Assembly: GCA_025766275.1 (NCBI GenBank)
Contig: JAFKAC010000003.1
Span: 3,143,454 to 3,207,453 of the forward strand
Reading direction: 5' to 3'
Source of the DNA: Lactarius indigo
Taxonomy: Eukaryota; Basidiomycota; Agaricomycetes; Russulales; Russulaceae
Length of the DNA stretch: 64,000 bases
Below are positions 21,901 to 33,960 of this stretch, one piece after another. Within the stretch, counting starts at the first letter, position 1; the number at the start of each line of letters is the position of its first letter. The notes under the pieces are model-generated. The model saw only the letters and a program-made list of their open reading frames with translations. It did not search any database and was not told the origin of the DNA. The position numbers and the translations under genes were made by a program.

Positions 21901-22860
21901 GCGTTTGATACCTTTTCGACAAGTTTGCGTAAGACATCGCATTGGAGAACGTCTCCTGCGTTACACCAAAGTTGGAGCGCGTCCCATGTTCGCAAGCATT
22001 CGGTCAGATCGGCCATGCGCTTTGCCTCGTCATCCTTAGGAGTTTTCCCGCGTTAAGCGCAATCGTGGTGTCGGAGAAGAGATGCTCAAGGTCTGGTGGC
22101 GGTGTTGATTCGATGTGGTTGATTCGATATCGGGATCGAGTGGTCAGGCGGGGAGGGAATCGACCGGAAGGACGGCTCATTAACCCATTGGATCTCGTCA
22201 ACAAAAGCATTTTGCGCTTTGGTGATATAGCAGGTGCAATAACGCGAATGAGATACCTTGCACAGTTTGCTCATGGCCAACTGGGTACGAGTCAGTGGGC
22301 GGTCGGGAAAAGGGGAACCGCACCGATCATCGCCATCTTCACTCGGTCCGCCGAGAGATTTCGAGCGAATTTGAAGTGTCCTGAGCTCAGGAGAAGATGG
22401 CCCGTGTGATGAAGTAGCGGCTCGAGGCGAGTGACGGACTCCGAGATCTTGAGAAGCGCAAGTAGGTCTACATTGTGGACTTTAAAAACAAAGTATGAAT
22501 AAATGCATTGGGGGAACCCTCTCATCGCGAAGGTCAGACATTTTTTTCAGCTTTCTCTGAACGACGTCCTAAACAAGAGAGTTGTCAATCAATTCCCATC
22601 AAGTCCTGTTGGGTGGGTGATGTGAAATGCACCAGAGTTAGACTTGAGACCGTCGAATGGTCATTTTCGATTGTTCCGACCTCGTGCCCTTTTCTTATGG
22701 GTCCGTTCCAAGGCTTACAAACGTATCCCATTTAATCAGCCAGACGAGCTCTTCTTTGATTAATGCAAGGCGATCTCGCAAGTTGGGTAGGGTCGTGTGC
22801 ACGCGTGGGAGGAGACATTCATCCGCATTGAAATCTGTTGCGATGAAGGGATTGCTGTAG
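21900..22860 (-). pseudogene. Possible decayed F-box-type gene
   Basis: On the minus strand, 22855-22700 encodes NPFIATDFNADECLLPRV followed by TLPNLRDRLALIKEEL, which resembles the N-terminal coiled segment that precedes the F-box in many agaricomycete F-box proteins. Further down, 22525-22292 gives LEPLLHHTGHLLLSSG, similar to the LLxRSGxLPL-type block of the same families, and 22010-21880 gives LTECLRTWDALQLWC. These pieces lie in different frames with stops between and no convincing introns, and an F-box motif itself was not found. The assignment is a resemblance only. Confidence 0.25.
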
Positions 22861-23241
22861 GCAAGCGGAGGATAGAAAGGGAGGTCGTAAGGACTTCGTA
22901 AGGTCCGGTGTCAAAGGAATGTTCTCGTGCTTCGAGTTCAGTTCATCCGCAAGCTGCTCCAGCTCAAAAGGTCACGAAAGGAGCTCAATGTCGCATTTGG
23001 GCCTTGTAGCTCGTAGGTCCACGAAAAGAAGAGACAACGCATGTGAGCGGTGAGGACCAAGGCGACTACACAACTCGAGCACGGAGAGGATACTTTCAGA
23101 CAGTTACGAGGGCGTTTGACTCACACATCGGGGCAGTGCAATAAGGGCTTGCTGAACGCAAAGAATTTTGGTAGCCAGTGAAGTGATACAGACAAAGAGA
23201 TAACAGATATTGGTGGGTGCTACAATCGATTGGAGTTCGCA
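22861..23241. other. Intergenic, F-box remnant to SmD3
   Basis: No gene supported; contains the SmD3 3' flank. Confidence 0.5.
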
Positions 23242-23855
23242 TTACCGCCGAATACCTCTTGCCGCCGACGGGACGCCGCGACCACGACGAGCTGTAAGAG
23301 ACAATCAGCAACAACGTATAGAAATTAATTATTGAGGAAACGCCACCATTGGCTACAAAGATGGATACGTTAGTAGAGCTCCGAATCTGGAGAAAAGATG
23401 GGACAAACCTCTCATGATCGTGGCACGTCCACGAGCGGTACCTATACCCCGTCCCCGCATGGCATTAGGGCCGACACGTTTGAACCTACGGAAATCGCCT
23501 AAGCCAGAGACTATGACGAACATAAAGATCGGACTACATACATGGGTGCATTTTGCAGCATGTCAGGGACGATGAAGAAACGGACCATACTTCCTCGGAT
23601 ATAGACTTGATCAAGCTGAGAGACGCGACCATCCCTTCCGGTCACGGTAATATCTTTTAAAGAAATGTTGAGATTATCCTCGGCTGTCGATGAAAAGATA
23701 TCAGTTGTGAACAATCCGGGCTAATCGGGCCACAAAGATGACCTACCTTCAGCGAGTTTGCCGCGATAAAGTTGCCCCGTTTTGAGCTCAACTGTGACTA
23801 TATGTCCGAGTGACTCATGTAATAACTTTACAGGAACTCCTAGCCCAGCAGACAT
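23242..23855 (-). CDS. SMD3: Small nuclear ribonucleoprotein Sm D3
   Basis: Core Sm-ring protein of the spliceosomal U1, U2, U4 and U5 snRNPs. Sm1 motif: [31 protein letters not shown], then (after an intron with donor gtaggt) [19 protein letters not shown]. Sm2 motif: [17 protein letters not shown] followed by QNAP. The C-terminal tail is Arg/Gly-rich ([31 protein letters not shown]), as expected for symmetric dimethyl-arginine sites bound by SMN-type factors. At least four introns interrupt the short gene. Start MSAGLGVPV at 23855; stop at 23242. The last intron donor (gtggcg) is inferred from frame. Confidence 0.96.
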
Positions 23856-24928
23856 CGTGGTGTGTGGTATGTGGTGCAGTGCGGCCGCGAGACGCGAGGC
23901 GCGAGTGTGACCAAAGGTAGTCACATCACGAGACCATCCAACACACTGACTGGGATTTTCCGTGTCGGTCGCTGACAGTTTCGTCTCGACTGGTACGACG
24001 GTCGCGGTGTGCTGATAATAACCCTTACAGTCTCTGGACCGACAACCTTGTCATCCCCCTTGACCGCACTGGGTAGGATCGGATCGGACAACTTTATTTC
24101 AGATGCGAGCTCGTCGGCCCTTTCCATTACCACGCTTGTCACCACGCGACAAGTTGGATTCCACTGACTGCCTGGGAACCATAAGCTCAACACCAGTGGT
24201 GGACGTCCACCATGTCCTTTTTCCTGGACGGCTGTATGGCTTGGACCATACCCCGTACCTGTCGGAAGGCTGGCAGGTAATCCAGGTCCCGATGTGAAGT
24301 GAGTCAATTCTGTTACTGTAACACAACCGGGCGTGCAACCGGGCCTAGATACATGTGTGGCATTCCAGGCGTGCGAGCACAAATCTGCCACGGAAAAGTT
24401 CCCTCAAGCTGGTGTCATGGAAGTCCCAAAACTCGTGTGAAAGCCCTTGTGAAGGTCCATGTGAAAACGTATTTGATTAAATGTATCATTTAATTTCAGT
24501 TTATAGTCTATTATCCTAAATGCTAAACAAAAATAATATCATTAAGAATAGCTTTGATGAAATTGTATATGGAAACGTTTATGACTAATACGTCGCACAC
24601 TACTGTAGCGGACAACCGCACGTGTGGTCAGCAGGCCTGTTAATCCACTTGCGCGACACCTCATCGTATCAGGGCGTCAATAGACTATGAGGTACCCTGG
24701 CTCGGTCATGGGGCCCAGTCATAGCCAACAGCTACTACAAGTTGGGTTACTAGTTGGCACACAACCAGGAGTTGTCAGATGGCACAAGCAACACCGAATA
24801 TTGGCGATAGATATATTACACGAACTGCATGGTCGTGAATGAGAAGTGTCAAGGAATCCATGGAACCAGATATAAAAAATGTAGGTCTATTACAACCGTG
24901 TCAAGTCCTTCCTTCCATCTCTGCGTTG
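23856..24928. other. Intergenic, SmD3 to VPS4
   Basis: An open frame of 156 codons exists on the minus strand at 23921-24391, but it has no family resemblance and may be chance. 24478-24570 is strongly A/T-rich. No gene is supported. Confidence 0.45.
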
Positions 24929-26673
24929 TCATGCACCGTCAGCCCCTGAGGATTCAACCATCAGCCAAAGTAAGAGAGTACAACGGCAACAAACGTACCG
25001 CTCTCCTTGGTCCAATCATCGTGTCGCTTGATATCTTCCTGGCTGACTGTTGGTCGTACACTCTCCAGTGACTTAACAAAGTCAGTAAAACGCAATGGCG
25101 GCTCTTGTAGTTCGTCACTCTCTACTTGAGTCCAGTTCTTCTCGACGGCGCTCGGATCTCCGGGAGAACAGGGTATCCACTTAACGATGGCAGAGTCCGG
25201 GTCTGGCTGAAAGGGTTTGAAATGCGTGGCAGAGAGGACTTTCCGAACGGGCTGCATGAGAGCGTCGCGAACAACGACAGCAATATCTGACCCAGAGTAT
25301 CTGACGGGTGGGGTTGAATCATCAAGAAGGCTGCGGCAAAACAACCACCAACGTACCCTTCGGAGCGAATAGCTAGCGTGCGGTAGTCCTTGGGTGTCAG
25401 CTCACAAGGAGTCGACCCTACGTGTATCTCAAACATGCGCTTTCTGGCTTCAGTTCCAGGAAGCGGGATGTATATTCGCTTTTCGAATCTTCAGAAAGGA
25501 AGGACACCTTTAACTTCGGAGTCATGAAGTGTCAAAGGAACGCACCGTCGCTTGATGGCGGGGTCTAATTGCCACGGGATGTTCGTGGCACCGAGAACAA
25601 GTACACCAGTATCGTCGTGGCCAACGCCGTTCATCTGTACTAGGAATTCCGTTTTGATGCGCCGCGAGCCCTCAGATTCGCCTTCGTTTCGAGTCCCAGC
25701 GAGTGAGTCAACCTCGTCTATGAAGATGATCGCAGGTTTCGATTCGCGCGCCATCTGGAAGAGTTGTTTGACGAGCCTGCGGCATCAGACGTGGATGAAG
25801 TATTTCTACCCATAGTAAAGGGAAGAGGGGTACATACCGCTCCGAATCACCCTGCCACTTGCTAACCAGATCACTTGAACTAACGCTGAAGAATGTGCTC
25901 TTCGCCTCCGTTGCCACCGCCTTGGCGAGGTAACTTTTCCCCGTACCAGGTGGGCCATAGAGTAAAATACCTCGCCAAGGCGTGCGCTTGCCCGTAAACA
26001 GATGTGGAAATTTGATAGGTAAAATGACGGCCTCCTTCAAGGATTCTTTGGCAACCTCGAGTCCCGCGACGTCGTCCCAGCGAATGTTCGGTTTGTCGAC
26101 AATTATAGCGTTCATCAGGCCTGCACGGAGCTTCTTTACTTCGGGGTCTTGGTCTCCGTCGTCGTCGTCCTTCCTGGCATACAGCACGTATTACATACCC
26201 TCGTTCTGAACGAGGTGAGAATGTAAAGGGAAGAAGCACACACCTTTTGCCCTCCCCACCGGGCCCCCCATTCGCCATCCCATTCGCTCCCATCGCCCTT
26301 CGAGCGCGCTTTTCACTTGTCTGAGCCAAATGGTCCTTAAGCTGCTCGGCGCGACCAAGGTACTCTCCGATTTTGCCTCGGATCAGTGCCTTCGACCGCT
26401 CGTTCTTCTCATCTTCGGACTCAAATTCAGTTTCTTTCTGTTTTTCCGTATCGGCTTCGGCGCAGAAAGTAGGGAATACGTACATTTAAGTGCGAGCATA
26501 AAATAGTCCAGTGCGTTTTGATATTGCTTGTACGCCTCGGGGTAGTTTTGTTTCTTATCTTCGTCTATTGCGATTTGCACGAGTTCGATCGCACGCTGAT
26601 GTAAAAGCCTAGTTAGCTAGAGTGCGAGTGCCACATCGAAATGGTTTACGTCGAGGTTCGCTGCGCCTGACAT
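24929..26673 (-). CDS. VPS4: VPS4, ESCRT-III disassembly AAA ATPase
   Basis: AAA ATPase that disassembles ESCRT-III during multivesicular-body sorting. The start MSGAANLD joins in phase 0 (intron gtaaac...catcag) to [20 protein letters not shown], the MIT domain that binds ESCRT-III tails. The core follows: [20 protein letters not shown], Walker [20 protein letters not shown], Walker [19 protein letters not shown], then [16 protein letters not shown] with arginine-finger residues. The C terminus [15 protein letters not shown] joins through a gtacgt...ctcag intron to a short last exon giving SGADGA, close to the usual GNDGA ending. Length about 430 residues, normal. All key residues are present. 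Confidence 0.97.
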
Positions 26674-27405
26674 GGCGACAGAGGTTTGAATCAGGAGAGG
26701 CCACTCGGACAATAGGTCCGGTGGTTATCTTATTCTGTAACCGGACCAGTCGGGCCGTTCAGGATGCACAACCCTCAGTCAACCTCTCCTTGTCGACTTG
26801 CAAGTGCCGAAAAATGCACAATATGCGATTGTGGTGGTGACGAGTCCCGTAGAAATATGAAATATCATAACTGAGGATTATCAGGAATAAGGGATACGGT
26901 CGCACACATGTTCGTACTTTGCAAGGGTTTTGCGAGAGCCATCTCTCAGTGTGAGGATGCAGCCTCTGGTGGGGTGCCGGGTACCTTTGTGACACTGACT
27001 TCCGTACTCTTTTTTTCTCATGAGAAACAGCTGTCAAGTTATATTGGGGCGGATTTGCCGGACGGTTTGCCATTCGCGTTTGCCTCGGCTTCTCTTCTTT
27101 GTCTATCATGGTGACTAGGAGGCTGTCTGGTGCCGGAATTTTACCACGAGTTGATCGAACATCGCTTCGATCAATCATTGCGATTTGTTCGTACAGTATA
27201 TCGATGAAACATCGTGGTTGTGAGCAGGAATAGGTGCTTAGTCCACACCACGGGTGGTACAGGGCTATACAACCCAAAAATAATAAGAGAAGTATGCTGT
27301 CGATAAAACGGACCAGACGTGAAGACCAAAAGATCGATCCAGAAAAATCAAGGGAAAGTGTGAAAGAAACAAAAGGGAACTGAAACCCCGAGATTGACAA
27401 CCTCC

Positions 27406-29247
27406 TCACCCACGCATTACCGTCTGCGCGAGGCTCTGCGCATACCCGTGTATATGCATCGGCTTCGAGACCATATGGCATACCTCTATTGTGTGCACCC
27501 ACGAATGCGATATGCATTCTTCAATCAACGCGCGTTGCTTTGGGTCCGGCTCAAGCATGCGGCGAATCAGGGAACGGCAGGCACGGGGATCGAGATTATT
27601 AATCGTCGGGGGGGTGGCACTCTGCTGAGGGTTGGCACATGCGGACGCATATGCTGCGTACAAGCCGTCAGACGCCTGTGCTGCGCGCCAAGGAAGCTCC
27701 TGGAAGTGCAAGCAGTAGTATACAATGCCAACGGCCCAAATGTCGACTAGCCGAGCATCGTACGCTGTAATGGCCACCCACAGAGTGATCAGAACGTGGA
27801 AAGGAGGGGTTCGGATATGTTCCACTTACGTTTCCCGAGAAACTGCTCAGGCGCAATATACGGCTCGCTGCCACATAAACCAGAGGACATGTGTACTGTC
27901 GCCTCCCAGGGGAGACGATACACGGTCGACGCTCCGTAATCCCCTATCTGGTCAGGGTGAACAACTGATAATGCCTAGCGCGTCAAGCGACCCACCTTCA
28001 AGTGACCCTTGTTATTGAAGAATATATTCTCAGGTTTGAGGTCACGGTGAGCAACACCCTGAGAATGGAGGTAGGAAACCCCTTGCAGGATTTGCTTGAA
28101 GCAACATTCGATTTCGCTCGGGGACATACGCCCTTTCTTGATCGCGGCGTAGAGGTCACCACCGGGGCAGAATTCCATGACCTCACACCAGTGTTGATTC
28201 TCATCCTGGACGAGATCGACGGTCTCAACGATGTTGATGTGATGTAGGGTGGACGATATACAAAATTCGGCGGTAAGTTTCTTCACGTATTCCTTTTCCG
28301 ACTCGTTCTTCCGTCGCTTTCGGAACTCCTGTCAATCATGATAAGATTAATAATAATAATAAATCGCAATGAATGAGGAGTTAGACAACCTTGACAGCGT
28401 ATAGCTTTTCTTCAGTTCGATCCCATTTATGTGCGAGGCGCACGACGGATGTAGCGCCCTTTCCAATGGCGACACGCTCACAAGTGCCATATTTCTTCAA
28501 TAAACCCGTGCTCTCCCCGCCGATTGATTTTGGGCCACCTTCAGAGTCAGACTTTCTGCTACTGGCTGAGGAGCGCGCAGATGATTTGCGGGAGAGTTTG
28601 GGCGCTGGTCCGAGGAGATCTCTGAGATTAAACTTGGTGCCACTACCGTCCGTAGAATGAACGGATGGAGGCTTAGAACGTGGGTCGGGGCTCTGTTCGA
28701 CAGGAGTGACCGGGGGAGCTCTATCCTTCTTGGACTTTGTGAGTGACGAAAACAGCGAGGACAGATCCGGCTTAGTGCCTGACATGCTCGGCGCCCTACT
28801 CGGAGCTTGGCTCGGTGGTCGGCTCGGAGGCCGCGTTGGGGGGGCACTCCATAGATTGCTCTCTGATTGGGAAGGCGAACTCGTGGGTGAGGGGGAAGTT
28901 GAAGTCGTTGTTGAACGAGATACCTGAGCTTGAATAGCCGGTTGGGCTACGAGAAGGGGTTCTAAGTCCTTGTGGCTATGACCGGACTCGCGAGGATGGG
29001 GGGATGAAATAGATGGCCGCCGCTGTGTGTGATGGGCACCCCCGTTAACATGCAGATGAAGCTCAGAGGGCTTCTGATGGGAAGGACCCGGTTCCGCAGG
29101 CGTAATGAGATCATCACTGTGGGAGGGATTACGGGAGCGAGGGCTCGTAACGGACAGCCCTCTATCACGATTTGGGGGTTCTGAGCTGTCCTGACTGTCT
29201 GCTTCTGTGGCGACCTGGGTAGCATCCGGGCCGTCTACGAAAGCCAT
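27406..29247 (-). CDS. Hal4/Sat4-type Ser/Thr protein kinase
   Basis: Fungal NPR/HAL family kinase of the Hal4 type, which in yeast stabilises plasma-membrane nutrient and K+ transporters. The N-terminal 250 residues are Ser/Pro-rich and disordered (start MAFVDGPDATQVATEADSQD). The kinase domain begins KYGTCERVAIGKGATSVVRL (Gly-loop) and LYAVKEFRKRR (catalytic Lys), then GVAHRDLKPENIFF (HRDLKxEN), IGDYGASTVYRL (DYG in place of DFG), GLCGSEPYIAPEQF (APE) and VDIWAVGIVYYCL. The end IEVCHMVSKPMHIHG fits the C-terminal tail of the family. Introns at about 28290-28380, 27975-28010 and 27790-27830 have good signals. Catalytic residues are intact, so it should be active. Confidence 0.88.
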
Positions 29248-30105
29248 TCGTGAACTAGAGACTGCGGTGGGGAGGATAGGTGCTGAGGGGGGCTGGAGAC
29301 GAAGGCTGGTTGGGATTCAAAACCCGTGGGTATTGGATGAGGTGTCGTGAAGGGGTAGAACTCTGGGAGCGGGTTTATTGAGCGATCATGGCGAAGGTCA
29401 CGTTCGAGTGTTCGAGGCAACTTTGAAAAAAGAAAAGAGAAAAGAAAAGGGAAGGAAGGGAAGGAAAGGGGAGAATTTAAGGTGAATTCTCCTTGATAAG
29501 ACCAAACGGACCACGCAACACGAGACAGTCAGAGTAAAGGAGGTGGTGCACCTCCCACAATTACTTACAAAGTCCGGTGGATGCGTAACCCGGTACCACT
29601 GTATCCCCGTGATCACCGCCAAATAATAATAACCAAATAATAACCGCAGATAACACCTGAGAAGCGACACACGAGGCTTGAGCTGATATCGCTCGCGATT
29701 AAAAATTATTATTATTCCCCATCCGTAGCGAGCAATTTACTCACACCTTGTGGACCCAGCGTAAGTCCATCTCCACTGGACCCGTGTCCATCACATCCCG
29801 GCAGGTCCATTTGCCAATAATGCGTCCTTTTTGCCCTTCGCTTGTCTCGGTCTCGAAACCGACCGCAGACCGACCCCTGCTAGTCCGTTTCAAGAGACCC
29901 CGAGAGACCGGGCCGGATGATGGTGGGAATAACTATAACAGTTAGACCGAATTAAGGTTTTCAGCCATCGCAGTGGCGCAGACCGTGATTGCAACGACCG
30001 ACAGACGACTCCGACTCCTCCTCGAACTTAAGAACAGGGTTAGTTCGCGTCAAGGCCTTGTCATTGCCCTCTGATATCCACTCAATAACCCCAAGACAAA
30101 CCACG
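29248..30105. other. Divergent promoter region with purine tract
   Basis: Between the starts of the Hal4-type kinase (-) and RPL19 (+). A long G/A-only stretch at about 29422-29475 reads as a pyrimidine tract upstream of the kinase, a common promoter feature in basidiomycetes. No gene seen. Confidence 0.5.
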
Positions 30106-30807
30106 ATGGTCAACCTTCGCTCACAAAAGCGGCTTGCCGCATCCGTCGCTGGCGTCGGCAAGCGTAAAATCTGGCTCGACCCAAATGAACAATCAGAGAT
30201 TGGTAATGCCAACTCGCGGACGCATGTAAAGAAACTCATCAAGGACGGCCGCATCATCATCAAACCCACAACCGTTCACTCTCGTGCTCGCACCCTTGCA
30301 CTCCTTGCTGCTAAGCGCAAGGGTCGCCATACCGGCGTGGGAAAGCGGAAGGGTACCGCAGAGGCACGTATGCCAACAAAGGTCCTGTGGATGAGGCGGC
30401 AGCGAGTTCTCCGGAGATTGCTCCGAAAGTACCGTGAGGCGGGTAAGATTGACAAGCACCTGTACGCTCTATTTTCTATTACCGAAGTATCCACTTAATC
30501 TCATGACCACCGTCCTATTGCAGCTACCACTCACTCTACCAAAAGTCCAAGGGCAATGTCTTCAAGAACAAGCGGGTCTTGATGGAGTATATCCACAAAG
30601 CAAAGGCAGAGAAGTCTCGTACCAAGGTCCTGTCCGACCAGATGGAGGCCCGCCGTGTAAAGAACAAGGTGCGACTTGTCTGTTCTTCGTTATCTTTTTC
30701 TTTTTTTTACATTAATCTCGTAGGCTGTTCGGGAGCGTCGTGCTGCACGTATTGCGGAGAAGAGGGAGGCTATTCTTGCGGTGGAGCACGAGGGGTCCAA
30801 AGCATAA
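30106..30807 (+). CDS. RPL19: 60S ribosomal protein L19 (eL19)
   Basis: Large-subunit ribosomal protein. The start [20 protein letters not shown] and [18 protein letters not shown] are diagnostic, followed by [20 protein letters not shown] and [19 protein letters not shown]. Exon 1 ends in KIDKHL; an intron (gtacgct...ttgcag) leads to [20 protein letters not shown] and [20 protein letters not shown] second intron (gtgcga...tcgtag) leads to [20 protein letters not shown], ending GSKA at 30807. About 197 residues, normal length. The start lies after a pyrimidine-rich leader. Confidence 0.98.
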
Positions 30808-31024
30808 GAGATTATTTCGGCTGTGTCTTCTTTCCCACTTTATGCCCCGCTATGCCACATACACGCCACCGCGAATTCACTTCGGGCCACTTGGATGCTC
30901 GCATGTATTTTTGTGTGTATGAGGGTGATGTGATGAATAGGCGTTTCCAGTACCAGCCAAACACGCTGCCGCAGTTCACTTATAAGAATTTTTTTTTTTT
31001 TTTCATTTCGTCCGTGCAACCACC

Positions 31025-33004
<1,980 letters not shown>

Positions 33005-33465
33005 CATTGCTCAAAATACCGTCACTGTCTATAGATACGTTGCAAAAGCAAACAATTTGGTCCTAAGCTAGAAGCGACGATCCAAATACTGATGTATAAG
33101 TTCCCGGCTAGCAGAGGTCTTACTGCCTCAAATGAGACCGGTCTCCATTGAAATATGGGGAAGAACAGCGGGCTCGGGCTTGACAGCCCTCGTGTAGTCT
33201 AGAGGATAAGGACTTGACGTGTATGACAATACAAGAGTGTGTTTATGTGATCAGTATAACCTCTGTACTGTCCTACCCAAGTCTCTTCAGTGCCACGTCC
33301 TTCCTGGGTCTAGTGCTGCAAGAGAGCTGATTAGAAGGGACAACTGTCACTCACACCAGAGCCTGGTTCCGCTACTGGGTCCCCACCGAGTCCGGTCGTT
33401 CTTTGCGCAGTCCATCTAATAGGGTCGAGCGCGCACCAGCCTTTCTCCTACATTTCTACATTTCG
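33005..33465. other. Intergenic, MYST gene to CRN-like frame
   Basis: A stretch at about 33190-33220 resembles the 5' half and A-box of a tRNA, but no B-box or 3' half follows. Otherwise no feature seen. Confidence 0.5.
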
Positions 33466-33960
33466 ATGGCTGATTACGAACTGTGGTGCTTCATTGAGGG
33501 CACGGATGCCATTCTAAAAGTTGTCATTTTCAAGGACAAGAAGGTTGCCCGAGACTCGCAGAGAGTACTGCTACGGATACTGCGCTCGCCGCATCTGTGC
33601 CATGCAATTGGTTCTTCTTAAGGTCTGTCACCTCAAGATTCGTTATTGTTCTTACTGGCACTTGGACCAACCTCTCCTAGGTCGACAGACTCCACACCGC
33701 ACAACGGTGCCACTCAGAACTTGCAGGTCAAAGAGGGTATTAAGATGAATCCAATGCGGCGCATCAACGAAATATGGTCGGATCGGCCAAAGGAATGTCA
33801 CCTCCATCCCGAGTTCATCCGTATCTATTTCCCGGATGGTCCACTTTTTCACACTCGCCTCTTTGCCGTCGCTCATCTACCCCCCGTACCCTCATTGTTG
33901 TTTACTACAAATGCTCTGCTTCTGTGCCAGAACATGGTTTTTATGCCTCAAATGTACTGA
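33466..33960 (+). CDS. CRN-like N-terminal domain protein, short or truncated
   Basis: Starts MADYELWCFIEGTDAILKVV, which matches the ubiquitin-like N-terminal domain of Crinkler/RHS-type (CRN) proteins. In the next frame CAMQLVLLK follows, then an intron (gtctgt...tcctag), then NLQVKEGIKMNPMRRINEIW and SDRPKECHLH, the usual end of that domain (MxxIxxIWxDxPxxxHLHI). After it the frame runs to a stop at 33960 without the HVLV-type motif or a nuclease/kinase effector domain. One frame change before CAMQLV is unexplained. In fungi these proteins are often found in expanded, variable families; their role outside oomycete effectors is unsettled. It may be a truncated member. Confidence 0.5.

Noticed and set aside
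23921..24391. Minus-strand open frame of 156 codons between SmD3 and VPS4
   Set aside because: No recognisable domain and no sign of conservation.
26759..27517. Minus-strand open frame of 252 codons downstream of the Hal4-type kinase
   Set aside because: It overlaps the 3' end of the kinase in another frame and shows no family pattern; most likely chance or 3' flank.
28400..29240. Plus-strand frames opposite the kinase N-terminal region
   Set aside because: Shadows of a Ser/Pro-rich exon read on the other strand.
33188..33225. tRNA-like 5' half with an A-box
   Set aside because: No B-box (GGTTCRANNC) or 3' half and no matching acceptor stem follow.
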